A stretch of DNA of 64,000 bases from Umezawaea sp049997955 (GTDB lineage: Bacteria; Actinomycetota; Actinomycetes; Mycobacteriales; Pseudonocardiaceae). Below, piece by piece: positions 7,918 through 15,977 of the stretch. Both the position numbers and the translations under genes were made by a program. The stretch spans positions 617,478 through 681,477 of the forward strand of contig JAEBDY010000002.1 of the NCBI GenBank assembly GCA_049997955.1, read 5' to 3'. Under the pieces are notes generated by a model, which worked only from the letters and a program-made list of their open reading frames with translations, was not told the origin of the DNA and did not search any database. The first letter of the stretch is position 1. Every line of letters starts with the position of its first letter.

Positions 7918-9052
7918 GGTGGTGGTGACCGGGTTCGGGGTGCGGACGGCGTTCGGCCAGGGCGCCGACGCGATCCGCCGCGGGGTTTTCGGTGGCGCGC
8001 CGTCGTTCGCGCCCACCAAGCGGTTCGACACCGGCCCGTACCGGACGTCGTTCGCCGCCACCACCGGGGGCGACGAGCCGGGCGCGCTGCGGGACGTGCT
8101 CGGCGAGTGCGCGGACGAGGCCGTGGAGATGGCCGGGTTCACCGCCCGCGACGACACGGCCGTGCTGGTCGGGACGTCGGGCGACTTCGCCGCGCTGACC
8201 CGGTTCTGGCGGGGTGAGGCTGGCGTCGAGGCCGCCGACACGGTCCCCGCGCGGCAGGCGGACCTGCTGGCCGCACGGCTGGGCGCGAAGGGGCGGCGGC
8301 TGGCGTTCACCAACGCGTGCGTCGCCTCGGCGACGGCGATCATCCACGGGTGCGACCTGATCGCGTCCGGTCGGCTGGAGTCGGCCGTGTGCGCGGGCGC
8401 GTACCTGGTGGAGGAGGAGACCTTCGCCAAGTTCGACTCGGGTCGGGCGCTCTCGCGGGACGGCGTGGTCCGGCCGTTCAGCGCGGACCGCGGCGGGCTG
8501 CTGCTCGGCGACGGCGCGGCGGTCGTGGTGCTGGAGTCGGCTTCGGCCGCCAGGAGCCGGGGCGCGCGGCCACTCGCGTCGGTCGTCGGCTGGGGTGCGG
8601 GCTCGGACGCCTTCCACGTCGCCCGACCGCACCCGGACGGCGCCGGACTGGCCGCCGCGGCCCGGCGGGCGCTGCGCCGGGCTGGCGACCCGGACGGCTC
8701 GCGGATCGACTACGTGAACGCGCACGGCACGGCGACCAAGCACAACGACCCGGCCGAGACCCGTGGCCTGCGCGCGGTGTTCGGCACGCGGGCCGACCAG
8801 GTTCCCGTCAGCTCCACCAAGGGCGCGACCGGCCACCTGCTGGAGGCCGCCGGGGTCGTGGAGTTCGTGATCTCGCTGCTCGCGCTCACCGACGGCGTGC
8901 TGCCGCCGACCGCGAACTTCACCGAGGCCGACCCGGCCTGCGACCTCGACTACGTGCCCAACCGGTCCCGTCCCGCCGACGTCCGGCGGGCGCTGAGCGT
9001 CAACGCGGCGTTCGGCGGGGTCAACACCGCGCTCGTGCTGGAGCGTCCATGA
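7910..9052 (+). CDS. Beta-ketoacyl-ACP synthase (type II KS, catalytic subunit)
   Basis: A 380-residue condensing enzyme with an intact thiolase-fold catalytic triad: Cys137 in TNACVASATA, His272 in VNAHGTATKHND and His309 in STKGATGHLLEAAG. It would catalyse decarboxylative Claisen condensation between the ACP-bound aryl starter and malonyl-ACP. It is slightly shorter than FabF (~410 residues), with a reduced N-terminal half. It overlaps ACP2 by 8 bp and the next, KS-like gene by 4 bp. This KS/partner arrangement is typical of type II polyketide systems that extend 3,4-AHBA, as in manumycin-type polyenes and avenalumic acid. The number of extension rounds is unknown. Confidence 0.9.
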   Translation: MTEVVVTGFGVRTAFGQGADAIRRGVFGGAPSFAPTKRFDTGPYRTSFAATTGGDEPGALRDVLGECADEAVEMAGFTARDDTAVLVGTSGDFAALTRFWRGEAGVEAADTVPARQADLLAARLGAKGRRLAFTNACVASATAIIHGCDLIASGRLESAVCAGAYLVEEETFAKFDSGRALSRDGVVRPFSADRGGLLLGDGAAVVVLESASAARSRGARPLASVVGWGAGSDAFHVARPHPDGAGLAAAARRALRRAGDPDGSRIDYVNAHGTATKHNDPAETRGLRAVFGTRADQVPVSSTKGATGHLLEAAGVVEFVISLLALTDGVLPPTANFTEADPACDLDYVPNRSRPADVRRALSVNAAFGGVNTALVLERP

Positions 9053-9657
9053 CGACCGGGGCGGTCACCACCGTCGGCGCCGACCCGAGCGCCGTGCCGG
9101 GGTTCATCGAGTCCGCGTTCAACCCGCTGGTGTACGAGGTCGCGCGCCGCTGCCTGGTCGCGCGGCCGGGCGACGGCACGCGGACCGCGCTGGTGCTGGG
9201 CAGCACGATCGGCGACTCGACCACGACGGACCTGGCGAGCACGCTGATGATCGGCGGGCAGGTCAGCAACCCGCTGCTGTTCATGCAGGCCACCGCGAAC
9301 GCGATCATGGGCTACCTGAGCAAGGAGTTCGGCATCACCGGCCCGCTGGTCGCGCTGTCCGCGCTCACCGACCTCGGGTCCGCGCTGCTGGACACCGCGG
9401 ACGTGCTGCTGGACGACGGGGAACTCGACCGGGTGCTGGTCGTCGGCGTCGAGCTGCCGGGGAGCGACCGCACCGCGGCGATCTGCCGGGAACTGGAGCT
9501 GGGGCGGCCCGTCGAGGACCTCGCGGTCGCCCTGCTGGTCGACCGCGGCACCGCCCTCGGCGACCTCACCGGGTACGACCTCCGACGGCTGGCCGAGCTG
9601 GCCACGACCACGAGCACCAGCGCCGACGGCGCCCTAGACCAAGGGTCGACACCATGA
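9049..9657 (+). CDS. Short KS-like protein, probable chain-length-factor-type partner
   Basis: A 202-residue protein resembling only the N-terminal half of a ketosynthase: LVLGSTIGDSTTTDLAS and FGITGPLVALSALTDLGSAL correspond to the core around the nucleophile elbow. The position of the active-site Cys is occupied by a non-nucleophilic residue (LSALTD), and the C-terminal half with both catalytic histidines is absent. It is translationally coupled to the intact KS upstream (4-bp overlap) and to the second AMP ligase downstream (4-bp overlap). Most likely it is a reduced chain-length factor that dimerises with the KS. The open frame and overlapping junctions argue against a simple pseudogene. 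Confidence 0.7.
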   Translation: MTTGAVTTVGADPSAVPGFIESAFNPLVYEVARRCLVARPGDGTRTALVLGSTIGDSTTTDLASTLMIGGQVSNPLLFMQATANAIMGYLSKEFGITGPLVALSALTDLGSALLDTADVLLDDGELDRVLVVGVELPGSDRTAAICRELELGRPVEDLAVALLVDRGTALGDLTGYDLRRLAELATTTSTSADGALDQGSTP

Positions 9658-11318
9658 TCAGCAAAGCGGAACGCGCGCAGGTCCTGTCGGACACGACGCT
9701 GGGCGCGGGCAACGTGATCCACCGGATGAAGGCCTACGGCCGTCCGCTGGACGAGGAGGTCCTCTGGACCGACGGCACGTGGCGGGCGCCCGACGGCAGC
9801 CACCCGGCGGTGCTGACGCTCGGCGACCTGCACGCCGCCGTCGAGGTGTACGCGGCCTGGTTCCACGCGCAGGGCGTGAAACCGCGCGACCCGGTCGCCG
9901 TCCAGACGCGGTCCAGCACCGAGTTCGCGGTCAACTACTTCGCGCTGACCTCGTTGGGCGCCATCCCGTCGTTCGTCAACGGCAACCTGCGGCCGGAGAT
10001 CGCCCGCGAGTACGTCCGCCGCCAGGGCGCGGTCGGCGCGGTGGCCGACGCCGAGCACCGGTCGACGCTCGCCGGGGGAGACCTGGACCTCGGGTTCCTG
10101 GTCACGGCGGCGGACATCACGGCGGCGGGCCCGTTGCCGGAGGGCTACCCGTACCGGCACCACCCGACCGACCCGATCATCATCTCGCACTCGTCCGGCA
10201 CGACGGGCATGCCCAAGGCCGTGCCGCACACCCACGAAACCCTGCTGTACGCCCAGTTGCACCGCCTGAGGCTGTCCACCGGCGGCGCGATGGGCAGGCT
10301 GCTGGTGGCACTGCCGGGATCGCACAACGCGGCGGTGTCGGTGACGCTGTTCGGCTTCCTGCTGCGCTCGCCGGTCAAGCTGGTGTCCAGCCAGCGCGGT
10401 GCCGACGTGCTCGACGCGACCGAGGAGTTCCGCCCCACGACCGTCTTCGCGTTCGCCGGGACCTACGGCGAGATCGCCGCGCAGGACCTCGCCGCGCGTG
10501 AGCTGGACAGCGTTGAGGCCTGGTACAACACCGGGGACGCGGCCCACGAGGCGCACGTGCGCGAGCTGATCGCGCACGGCAGCCACCAGACCGTTGGCGA
10601 GGACTTCCAGCGGATCCGGGTCCCCGGCTCGGTGTTCACCGACGGCCTCGGCTCGTCGGAGACGGGCTACTCCATCTTCCACAACGGCCACAAGACCGGC
10701 AGTTCCGCGTACGGCCGCTGCATCGGCAAGCCGATCAGCTTCGCCGAGGCCGCCGTGCTGTCCGAGGACGGGCGACCGCTGCCCGCGGGCGAGGTCGGCA
10801 GGCTCGGGGTGCGCTCCCCCACGCTGACGCCGGGCTACTGGAACGACTCGCTGACGTTCCACCGGCTGCGGCTCGGCGGCTACTGGCTCACCGGGGACCT
10901 GTCGGTCCAGGACGACGACGGCAACTTCTACCACCTCGACCGCGCGCCGGACGCGATCCGGACGGCGGAGGGCATCGTCTTCAGCACCCGCACCGAGGAG
11001 CTGCTGCTGGCCGAACTCCCGGCGCTGGCCGACTGCACGGTCGTCGGCGTCGCGCCGGAGGGCGTGCGGGCGGACTGGGACGGCGACGGCGTGGCGGACG
11101 CGTACGTGCTGCTCCAGCTCGCCGACAACGCGGACAACGCCGCTGTCGAGTGGACTGGTCTGGTCAACGAGACGTTGCGCGCCAAGGGTTTCCCGCCGGT
11201 GAAGCGGGCGCTGCGGATGGACGCGAGTGACGTGATCAAGGGTGCGACCGGCAAGGTGCTCAAGCGGCTCATGCGCGAGCGGTTCCAGGAGCAGCTCGCC
11301 GGAGGAGGACGGGGATGA
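9654..11318 (+). CDS. AMP-dependent synthetase, candidate ATP-dependent diazotase (CreM/AvaA6/CmaA6-like)
   Basis: A 554-residue ANL enzyme with all core motifs: HSSGTTGMPK (179-188), GLGSSETGYSIF, YWLTGDLSV and a C-terminal lysine in GATGKVLKRL (K534). In cremeomycin, avenalumic acid and p-coumaric acid biosynthesis, acyl-CoA-ligase homologues use ATP and nitrous acid to diazotise an aromatic amine. This gene is the second ligase of the operon and sits just before genes for a small protein and an SDR and near the nitrite-forming pair, so a diazotase role is the best guess. An ordinary acyl-ACP/CoA ligase role remains possible. It overlaps both neighbours by 4 bp. Confidence 0.72.
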   Translation: MISKAERAQVLSDTTLGAGNVIHRMKAYGRPLDEEVLWTDGTWRAPDGSHPAVLTLGDLHAAVEVYAAWFHAQGVKPRDPVAVQTRSSTEFAVNYFALTSLGAIPSFVNGNLRPEIAREYVRRQGAVGAVADAEHRSTLAGGDLDLGFLVTAADITAAGPLPEGYPYRHHPTDPIIISHSSGTTGMPKAVPHTHETLLYAQLHRLRLSTGGAMGRLLVALPGSHNAAVSVTLFGFLLRSPVKLVSSQRGADVLDATEEFRPTTVFAFAGTYGEIAAQDLAARELDSVEAWYNTGDAAHEAHVRELIAHGSHQTVGEDFQRIRVPGSVFTDGLGSSETGYSIFHNGHKTGSSAYGRCIGKPISFAEAAVLSEDGRPLPAGEVGRLGVRSPTLTPGYWNDSLTFHRLRLGGYWLTGDLSVQDDDGNFYHLDRAPDAIRTAEGIVFSTRTEELLLAELPALADCTVVGVAPEGVRADWDGDGVADAYVLLQLADNADNAAVEWTGLVNETLRAKGFPPVKRALRMDASDVIKGATGKVLKRLMRERFQEQLAGGGRG

Positions 11319-11836
11319 CCGCGATCGAGGAGGTCGACACCACGACCCGCGCGGAGATGATGGACGTCTACCGCTCGTGGTGGCTGCACGACGCCCGCTG
11401 GTACCAGGGCGTGGCGAAGCGGTTCGGCCAGGCCGCCGCGAACGAGGTCAACGCCGAGGCGCTGCGGTACGTGGCGATGAGCACCGGCCGGAAGGTCGCG
11501 CGCCAGTTCGGCGGCAAACCCGCGCGGGACATGGCGGAACTGCGCGAGCGGTACGAGATGTGCGCCGACAGGACGTTCCCGCGCGAACTGCGGGACATCC
11601 GATCGGTCGTGATCGACGACGACGTGGTCGAGATCGTCGTCCGGCAGAACTTCGCGGTCACCATGGTCCGGATGGCGGGCTCGATGGAGGGCTACGAGTG
11701 CCCGTGCACCGAGGTGCACGCCGGGTGGTCGGAGGGGCTCGGCGTCGTGCTCGCGGAGAACTGCTCGACCGCCTGCCTGCGGCACGGCGATCCGGCGTGC
11801 AGACTGCTGATGCGCGTCGCACCGGAAGGGGAGTGA
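11315..11836 (+). CDS. Small Cys-rich protein, DUF6125/ATC-hydrolase-like
   Basis: A 173-residue soluble protein. The N-terminal half is helical (RSWWLHDARWYQGVAKRFGQ, then NEVNAEALRYVAM). The C-terminal half is beta-rich with cysteines at 129, 131, 150, 154 and 162, including CPC and a final HGDPACRLLM that resembles the end of V4R-type or L-2-amino-thiazoline-4-carboxylate hydrolase-like domains. I recognise the fold family only loosely. It is coupled to the putative diazotase (4-bp overlap) and lies 3 bp before the SDR gene, so it may take part in handling or reducing the diazonium intermediate. The clustered cysteines could bind metal. Function is otherwise unknown. Confidence 0.6.
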   Translation: MTAIEEVDTTTRAEMMDVYRSWWLHDARWYQGVAKRFGQAAANEVNAEALRYVAMSTGRKVARQFGGKPARDMAELRERYEMCADRTFPRELRDIRSVVIDDDVVEIVVRQNFAVTMVRMAGSMEGYECPCTEVHAGWSEGLGVVLAENCSTACLRHGDPACRLLMRVAPEGE

Positions 11837-11839
11837 ACG

Positions 11840-12745
11840 ATGCGGATCGTCGTCGCGGGCGCCACCGGGCTCATCGGGGGCGCGCTGCTCCCGTTGCTGC
11901 GGGACAGGGGTCACCACGTGGTCGCGCTGGTGCGCGACGGGACGAAGGCCGTGGCCGCGGACGAGGTCGTCGTCGCGGACGCGCTGGACCCGGTGGCGGT
12001 GCGCATCGCGCTGCGCACGGCCCGGCCGGACGTCGTGGTGCACCAGCTGACCGCGTTGCGGCAGATGAACGCGGAGGCGATGGAGACCACGGCGCGGCTG
12101 CGCACCGAGGGCACCGCGAACCTGATCACGTCGGCCAGGGAGGCGGGGGCGGCGAAGCTGGTGGTGCAGGGCATCTCGTTCGCCACGGCCCCGCTCGGCG
12201 ACCCCGTGCTGGCCGAGGACGCGCCGCTGTACCTGGACGCGCCGGACCCGACGTGGGTCAGGACCGTGCAGGCCGTGGCCGAGATGGAACGGCTGGTGCT
12301 CGGCACCCCGGACGTCGCGGGCACGATCCTGCGCTACGGCACGCTGTACGGCGCGCAGACCCAGTACGACCCCGAAGGCCCGTTCGGCGCCAGGGTGGGC
12401 CGGGGCAAGCTGCCGATCCCCGAGGCAGCGACGGGGGTGACGTCGTTCGTGCACGTCCAGGACGCGGCACTGGCCGCGCTGTCCGCCGTGGACAGCGACG
12501 CCACGGGCGTGTTCAACATCGCCGACGACGAGCCCGCGGAGGGCTCGACGTGGCTGCCGGAGTACGCGCGGCTGCTCGGGGCGCCCGCGCCGCGCGTGCT
12601 GCCGTCGGACATCGCCGAGAAGGTGCTGGGGTGGTTCACGAACTACCAGCTCACCGCCATGCGCGGCGCGCGGGCGGACCGGGCGCGCACGGAACTGGGG
12701 TGGAAGCCGAAGGTGTCCTGGCGGCGGGGATTGGCCGCCGGGTGA
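11840..12745 (+). CDS. Atypical NAD(P)-dependent SDR (NAD-epimerase family)
   Basis: A 301-residue extended-SDR-like protein with the dinucleotide-binding GATGLIGGALLPLL at the N-terminus, an acidic residue near the end of strand 2 (VVVADALD), and the late VFNIADDEP motif of NAD-dependent epimerases. The canonical YxxxK catalytic pair is not seen at the expected place (VRTVQAVAEMERLV there), so it belongs with the atypical SDRs. In a diazotization-dependent deamination pathway an NAD(P)H enzyme that delivers hydride to the diazonium carbon, releasing N2, is expected, and this is one of two candidates. It could instead reduce the beta-keto intermediate. It has a GGGGAG site and overlaps the next gene by 4 bp. 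Confidence 0.7.
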   Translation: MRIVVAGATGLIGGALLPLLRDRGHHVVALVRDGTKAVAADEVVVADALDPVAVRIALRTARPDVVVHQLTALRQMNAEAMETTARLRTEGTANLITSAREAGAAKLVVQGISFATAPLGDPVLAEDAPLYLDAPDPTWVRTVQAVAEMERLVLGTPDVAGTILRYGTLYGAQTQYDPEGPFGARVGRGKLPIPEAATGVTSFVHVQDAALAALSAVDSDATGVFNIADDEPAEGSTWLPEYARLLGAPAPRVLPSDIAEKVLGWFTNYQLTAMRGARADRARTELGWKPKVSWRRGLAAG

Positions 12746-14607
12746 GCGGGGCCCTGCGCGTCTGCCTGGTCGGCGCCGGGCCGCGCGGAACGTCGGTGCT
12801 GGAACGGATCTGCGCCAACGCCGACCGCGGGGTCCTGGTCGAGGTGCACGTCGTGGACCCGTTCCCACCCGGACCCGGCGGGGTCTGGCGCACCCACCAG
12901 TCCGGACACCTGCTGATGAACACGGTCGCCTCGCAGATCAGCCTGTTCACCGACGACAGCGTGCCGTGCGAGGGCCCCGTGGTGCCCGGTCCCAGCCTGT
13001 ACGAGTGGGCGCGGCTGGCGGTGGACGGCCTGGTCGACTGCGGCGAACCCGAGCAGGCCCGCGCGCTCGGACCGGACGACTACCCGACCAGGGCGTTCTA
13101 CGGCCGGTACCTGGGCTGGGTGTTCCAGCGGCTGGTCACCACGGCGCCGGAGACGATCACCATCGCGGTGCACGCGGGCACGGCGGTCGCGGTCGACGAC
13201 ACCGACGACGGTCGGCAGGCCGTGACGCTGCTCGACGGCACGCGGCTGACCGACCTGGACGCGGTCGTGCTGGCGCTCGGCCACGGCCCGCTGGCCCGCG
13301 GCCGGGAACAGGACGAGAACCGCCGGTTCGCGTTGCGGCACAAGCTCGGCCACGTCGAACCGGCCAACCCGGCGGACGTCGACCTGAGCGGGATCACGCC
13401 GGGCATGGCCGTCGCGGTCCGCGGGATCGGGCTGAACTTCTTCGACTACCTCGCCCTGCTGACTGTCGGCCGCGGCGGCGCGTTCGAGCAGGTCGCCGAC
13501 GGTCTGCGCTACCTGCCGTCCGGCCGGGAACCCGTGCTGCACGTGGGTTCCCGGCGCGGCGTGCCGTACCACGCGCGCGGCGAGAACCAGAAGGGCGCGC
13601 ACGGCAGGCACCGCCCGCACTTCCTCACCGAGACGGTCATCGCGGGTCTGCGCAAGCGTGCCGAATCGGGTGAACCGGTCGCCTTCCGCGAAGCGGTGTG
13701 GCCGCTGGTGGACCGGGAGGTCCGCGCCGTCTACTACGGCCTGCTGGTCGACGGAGCGGCGGCGGACGAGTTCCTCCGGGCCTTCGTGGAGGGCGACCCG
13801 GCGGACGACGAACGCCTGCTGGACCAGTACGGGATCACCGAGCGCTGGGACTGGGGCCTGGTCGAACGCCCGCAGGGCGACCGGGTGTTCGCCGACCGGG
13901 ACCAGTTCCGCGGGTGGCTGCTCGACCACCTGCGCCAGGACGTGCGGCAGGCCAGGCTCGGCAACCTGTCCAGCCCGCTCAAGTCGGCGCTGGACGTGCT
14001 CCGGGACCTGCGCAACGAGATCCGGCTCGTGGTCGACCACGGCGGGATCGACGGCGACTCCTACCGCGACGAGCTGCAGGGGTGGTACAACCCGCTCAAC
14101 GCGTTCACGTCGATCGGCCCGCCCGTCCGGCGGATCGAGGAGATGATCGCGCTGGTGGAGGCGGGGGTGCTGGACGTCGTCGGTCCGCGCGTGCGGGTCC
14201 ACCGCTCCGCGGCGGAAGGCGTGTTCCTGGTCGACTCCGGGACGGTCCCCGGCCCGCCCGTCCGCTGCCGGGGCCTGATCGAGGCCCGGCTGCCGGACGT
14301 CGACCTGCGGCGCAGCGCCAACCCGCTGCTGCGCTACCTGCTCACCACCGGCCGTTCCCAGCCGTACCACGTCGGCGGCTACGAGAGCGGCGGCCTCGCC
14401 GTGACCGAACGGCCGTACCGCCTGGTCGACCGCGCCGGGCTGGCGCACCCGGCCAGGTTCGCGTTCGGCGTGCCCACCGAGGGCGTGCACTGGGTGACGG
14501 CGGCGGGCATCCGGCCCGGCGTCAGCTCGGTGACGTTGGAGGACGCCGACGCCATCGCCCGAGCCGTGCTGACCGTCCACACCCAGTACAGGAGCGTGAG
14601 CGCATGA
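12742..14607 (+). CDS. FAD-dependent aspartate N-monooxygenase, CreE-like (nitrosuccinate-forming)
   Basis: A 621-residue protein starting at GTG 12742 (GTGA overlap with the SDR stop). The N-terminus is a Rossmann FAD site (CLVGAGPRGTSVLERI) of the FAD/NAD(P)-binding (NAD_binding_9-like) family, with a second conserved segment AVVLALGHGPLARG. Length and family match CreE of cremeomycin and FzmM of fosfazinomycin, which oxidise the amine of L-aspartate in successive NADPH/O2-dependent steps to nitrosuccinate. The following gene (4-bp overlap) is the matching lyase, making the pair diagnostic for nitrous acid synthesis. Activity is inferred from this pairing. Confidence 0.83.
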   Translation: MSGALRVCLVGAGPRGTSVLERICANADRGVLVEVHVVDPFPPGPGGVWRTHQSGHLLMNTVASQISLFTDDSVPCEGPVVPGPSLYEWARLAVDGLVDCGEPEQARALGPDDYPTRAFYGRYLGWVFQRLVTTAPETITIAVHAGTAVAVDDTDDGRQAVTLLDGTRLTDLDAVVLALGHGPLARGREQDENRRFALRHKLGHVEPANPADVDLSGITPGMAVAVRGIGLNFFDYLALLTVGRGGAFEQVADGLRYLPSGREPVLHVGSRRGVPYHARGENQKGAHGRHRPHFLTETVIAGLRKRAESGEPVAFREAVWPLVDREVRAVYYGLLVDGAAADEFLRAFVEGDPADDERLLDQYGITERWDWGLVERPQGDRVFADRDQFRGWLLDHLRQDVRQARLGNLSSPLKSALDVLRDLRNEIRLVVDHGGIDGDSYRDELQGWYNPLNAFTSIGPPVRRIEEMIALVEAGVLDVVGPRVRVHRSAAEGVFLVDSGTVPGPPVRCRGLIEARLPDVDLRRSANPLLRYLLTTGRSQPYHVGGYESGGLAVTERPYRLVDRAGLAHPARFAFGVPTEGVHWVTAAGIRPGVSSVTLEDADAIARAVLTVHTQYRSVSA

Positions 14608-15977
14608 GCCGCACCGATTCCGGACTGCTCGCCCCGACGTGGTCGGGCACCCCCGTCGAGGCCATCACCTGCGACGAGGCGTGGCTGCGGGCGATGCTGG
14701 AGGTCGAGGCGGCGCTGGCCCGCTCCCAGGCGCGGCTGGGACTGGTGCCCGTCGAGCACGCCGAGGTGATCACCAAAGCCGCCGAGGCGGGCGGTTTGGA
14801 CGTCGTGGCGCTCGCGCGGGCGTCCCGAGCGGCGGCGAACCCCGTGGTGGCGCTGGTCCCCGCGTTCACCGCGCTGGTCGCGGCCGTGGACCCCGCGGCC
14901 GCGGAGCACGTGCACCGCGGGTCCACCAGCCAGGACGTGCTGGACTCCGCGGCGATGCTGATCGCCCGCCGGGTGCTGGCGCAGGTCGACGGCGACCTCA
15001 GCCGGGTCGCGGCCGCGCTGGCCGCGCTCGCCGAGGAACACCGCGACACCCTGGTGGCGGGCCGCACCCTCGCCCAGCACGCCGTGCCCACGACGTTCGG
15101 CCTGAAGGCCGCGGGCTGGATGCAACTGGTGCTCGACGCGCTGGCACGGGTGCGGTCCGTCGCTTCCGCCGGCCTGCCCGCTTCACTGGGTGGCGCGGCG
15201 GGGACCCTGGCCGCGTACGGCGAGTTCGCCGAACTGGAAGGAGGCCTGGCCCTTCACGGCGTGGAGCTGATCGCCCCGTTCGCCGAGGAGCTTGGCCTGG
15301 CCGAACCGGTGCTGCCGTGGCACACCGTGCGGACCCCGATCGCCGACCTGGGCGCGGTGCTCAGCTTCGTCACCGGGGCGCTGGGGAAGTTCGCCGTCGA
15401 CGTGCAGACGCTGTCCCGCACCGAGATCGGCGAGGTCGCCGAACCGGCCGCCGAGGGCAGGGGCGCGTCGTCCGCCATGCCGCAGAAGCGGAACCCGGTG
15501 CTGGCCACGCTCATCGCGTCCGCCGCCCGCCAGGTCCCCGCGCTGTCGCTGGTGCTGGCGCAGAGCATGGTCGCCGAGGACGAACGCCCGGCTGGCGCGT
15601 GGCACGCCGAGTGGCAGGCGCTGCGCGAAGCCCTGCGGCTGGCGGGCGGGGCGGCGTTCACCGCCGTGGAACTGGCCGAGGGCCTGGAGGTCGACACGGA
15701 CCGCATGCTCGCCAACATCGGCATCACCCAGGGCGCCATCGTGGCCGAGCGGCTCGCCGTCGCCCTGACCCCCGTGCTGGGCAAGGCGGCGGCCAAAGCC
15801 CTGCTCACCAAGGCTTCCGCCACGGCGGGCTCGACCATGGGCGAGGTCCTGCGCTCCCTCCCGGAGCTGGCCGACCTGGACCTGGACGACCTGCTCGACC
15901 CCGCCCGCTACACCGGCGCGGCGGGCCCGCTGGTCGACCGGGTGCTGCTCAGGTACCGCAACTACACCGGTTCCTGA
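14604..15977 (+). CDS. Nitrosuccinate lyase, CreD-like (fumarase/aspartase superfamily)
   Basis: A 457-residue lyase with both superfamily signatures: HRGSTSQDVLDSA (104-116) and the mobile loop GASSAMPQKRNP (287-298) containing the catalytic serine. The overall pattern is close to adenylosuccinate lyase and PcaB/3-carboxymuconate cycloisomerase. Because it directly follows and overlaps a CreE-type oxygenase, it most likely eliminates nitrous acid from nitrosuccinate, giving fumarate. It is the last gene of the plus-strand operon, and its 3' end overlaps the convergent exporter gene by 16 bp. A PcaB-type cycloisomerase is the main alternative, but no protocatechuate genes are adjacent. Confidence 0.85.
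   Translation: MSRTDSGLLAPTWSGTPVEAITCDEAWLRAMLEVEAALARSQARLGLVPVEHAEVITKAAEAGGLDVVALARASRAAANPVVALVPAFTALVAAVDPAAAEHVHRGSTSQDVLDSAAMLIARRVLAQVDGDLSRVAAALAALAEEHRDTLVAGRTLAQHAVPTTFGLKAAGWMQLVLDALARVRSVASAGLPASLGGAAGTLAAYGEFAELEGGLALHGVELIAPFAEELGLAEPVLPWHTVRTPIADLGAVLSFVTGALGKFAVDVQTLSRTEIGEVAEPAAEGRGASSAMPQKRNPVLATLIASAARQVPALSLVLAQSMVAEDERPAGAWHAEWQALREALRLAGGAAFTAVELAEGLEVDTDRMLANIGITQGAIVAERLAVALTPVLGKAAAKALLTKASATAGSTMGEVLRSLPELADLDLDDLLDPARYTGAAGPLVDRVLLRYRNYTGS

Noticed and set aside
14604..15977. Adenylosuccinate lyase (purB) or PcaB
   Set aside because: The superfamily motifs fit, but the gene is the last member of a biosynthetic operon and directly follows a CreE-type oxygenase; no purine or protocatechuate genes adjoin. 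The alternative is kept only as a refutation test.
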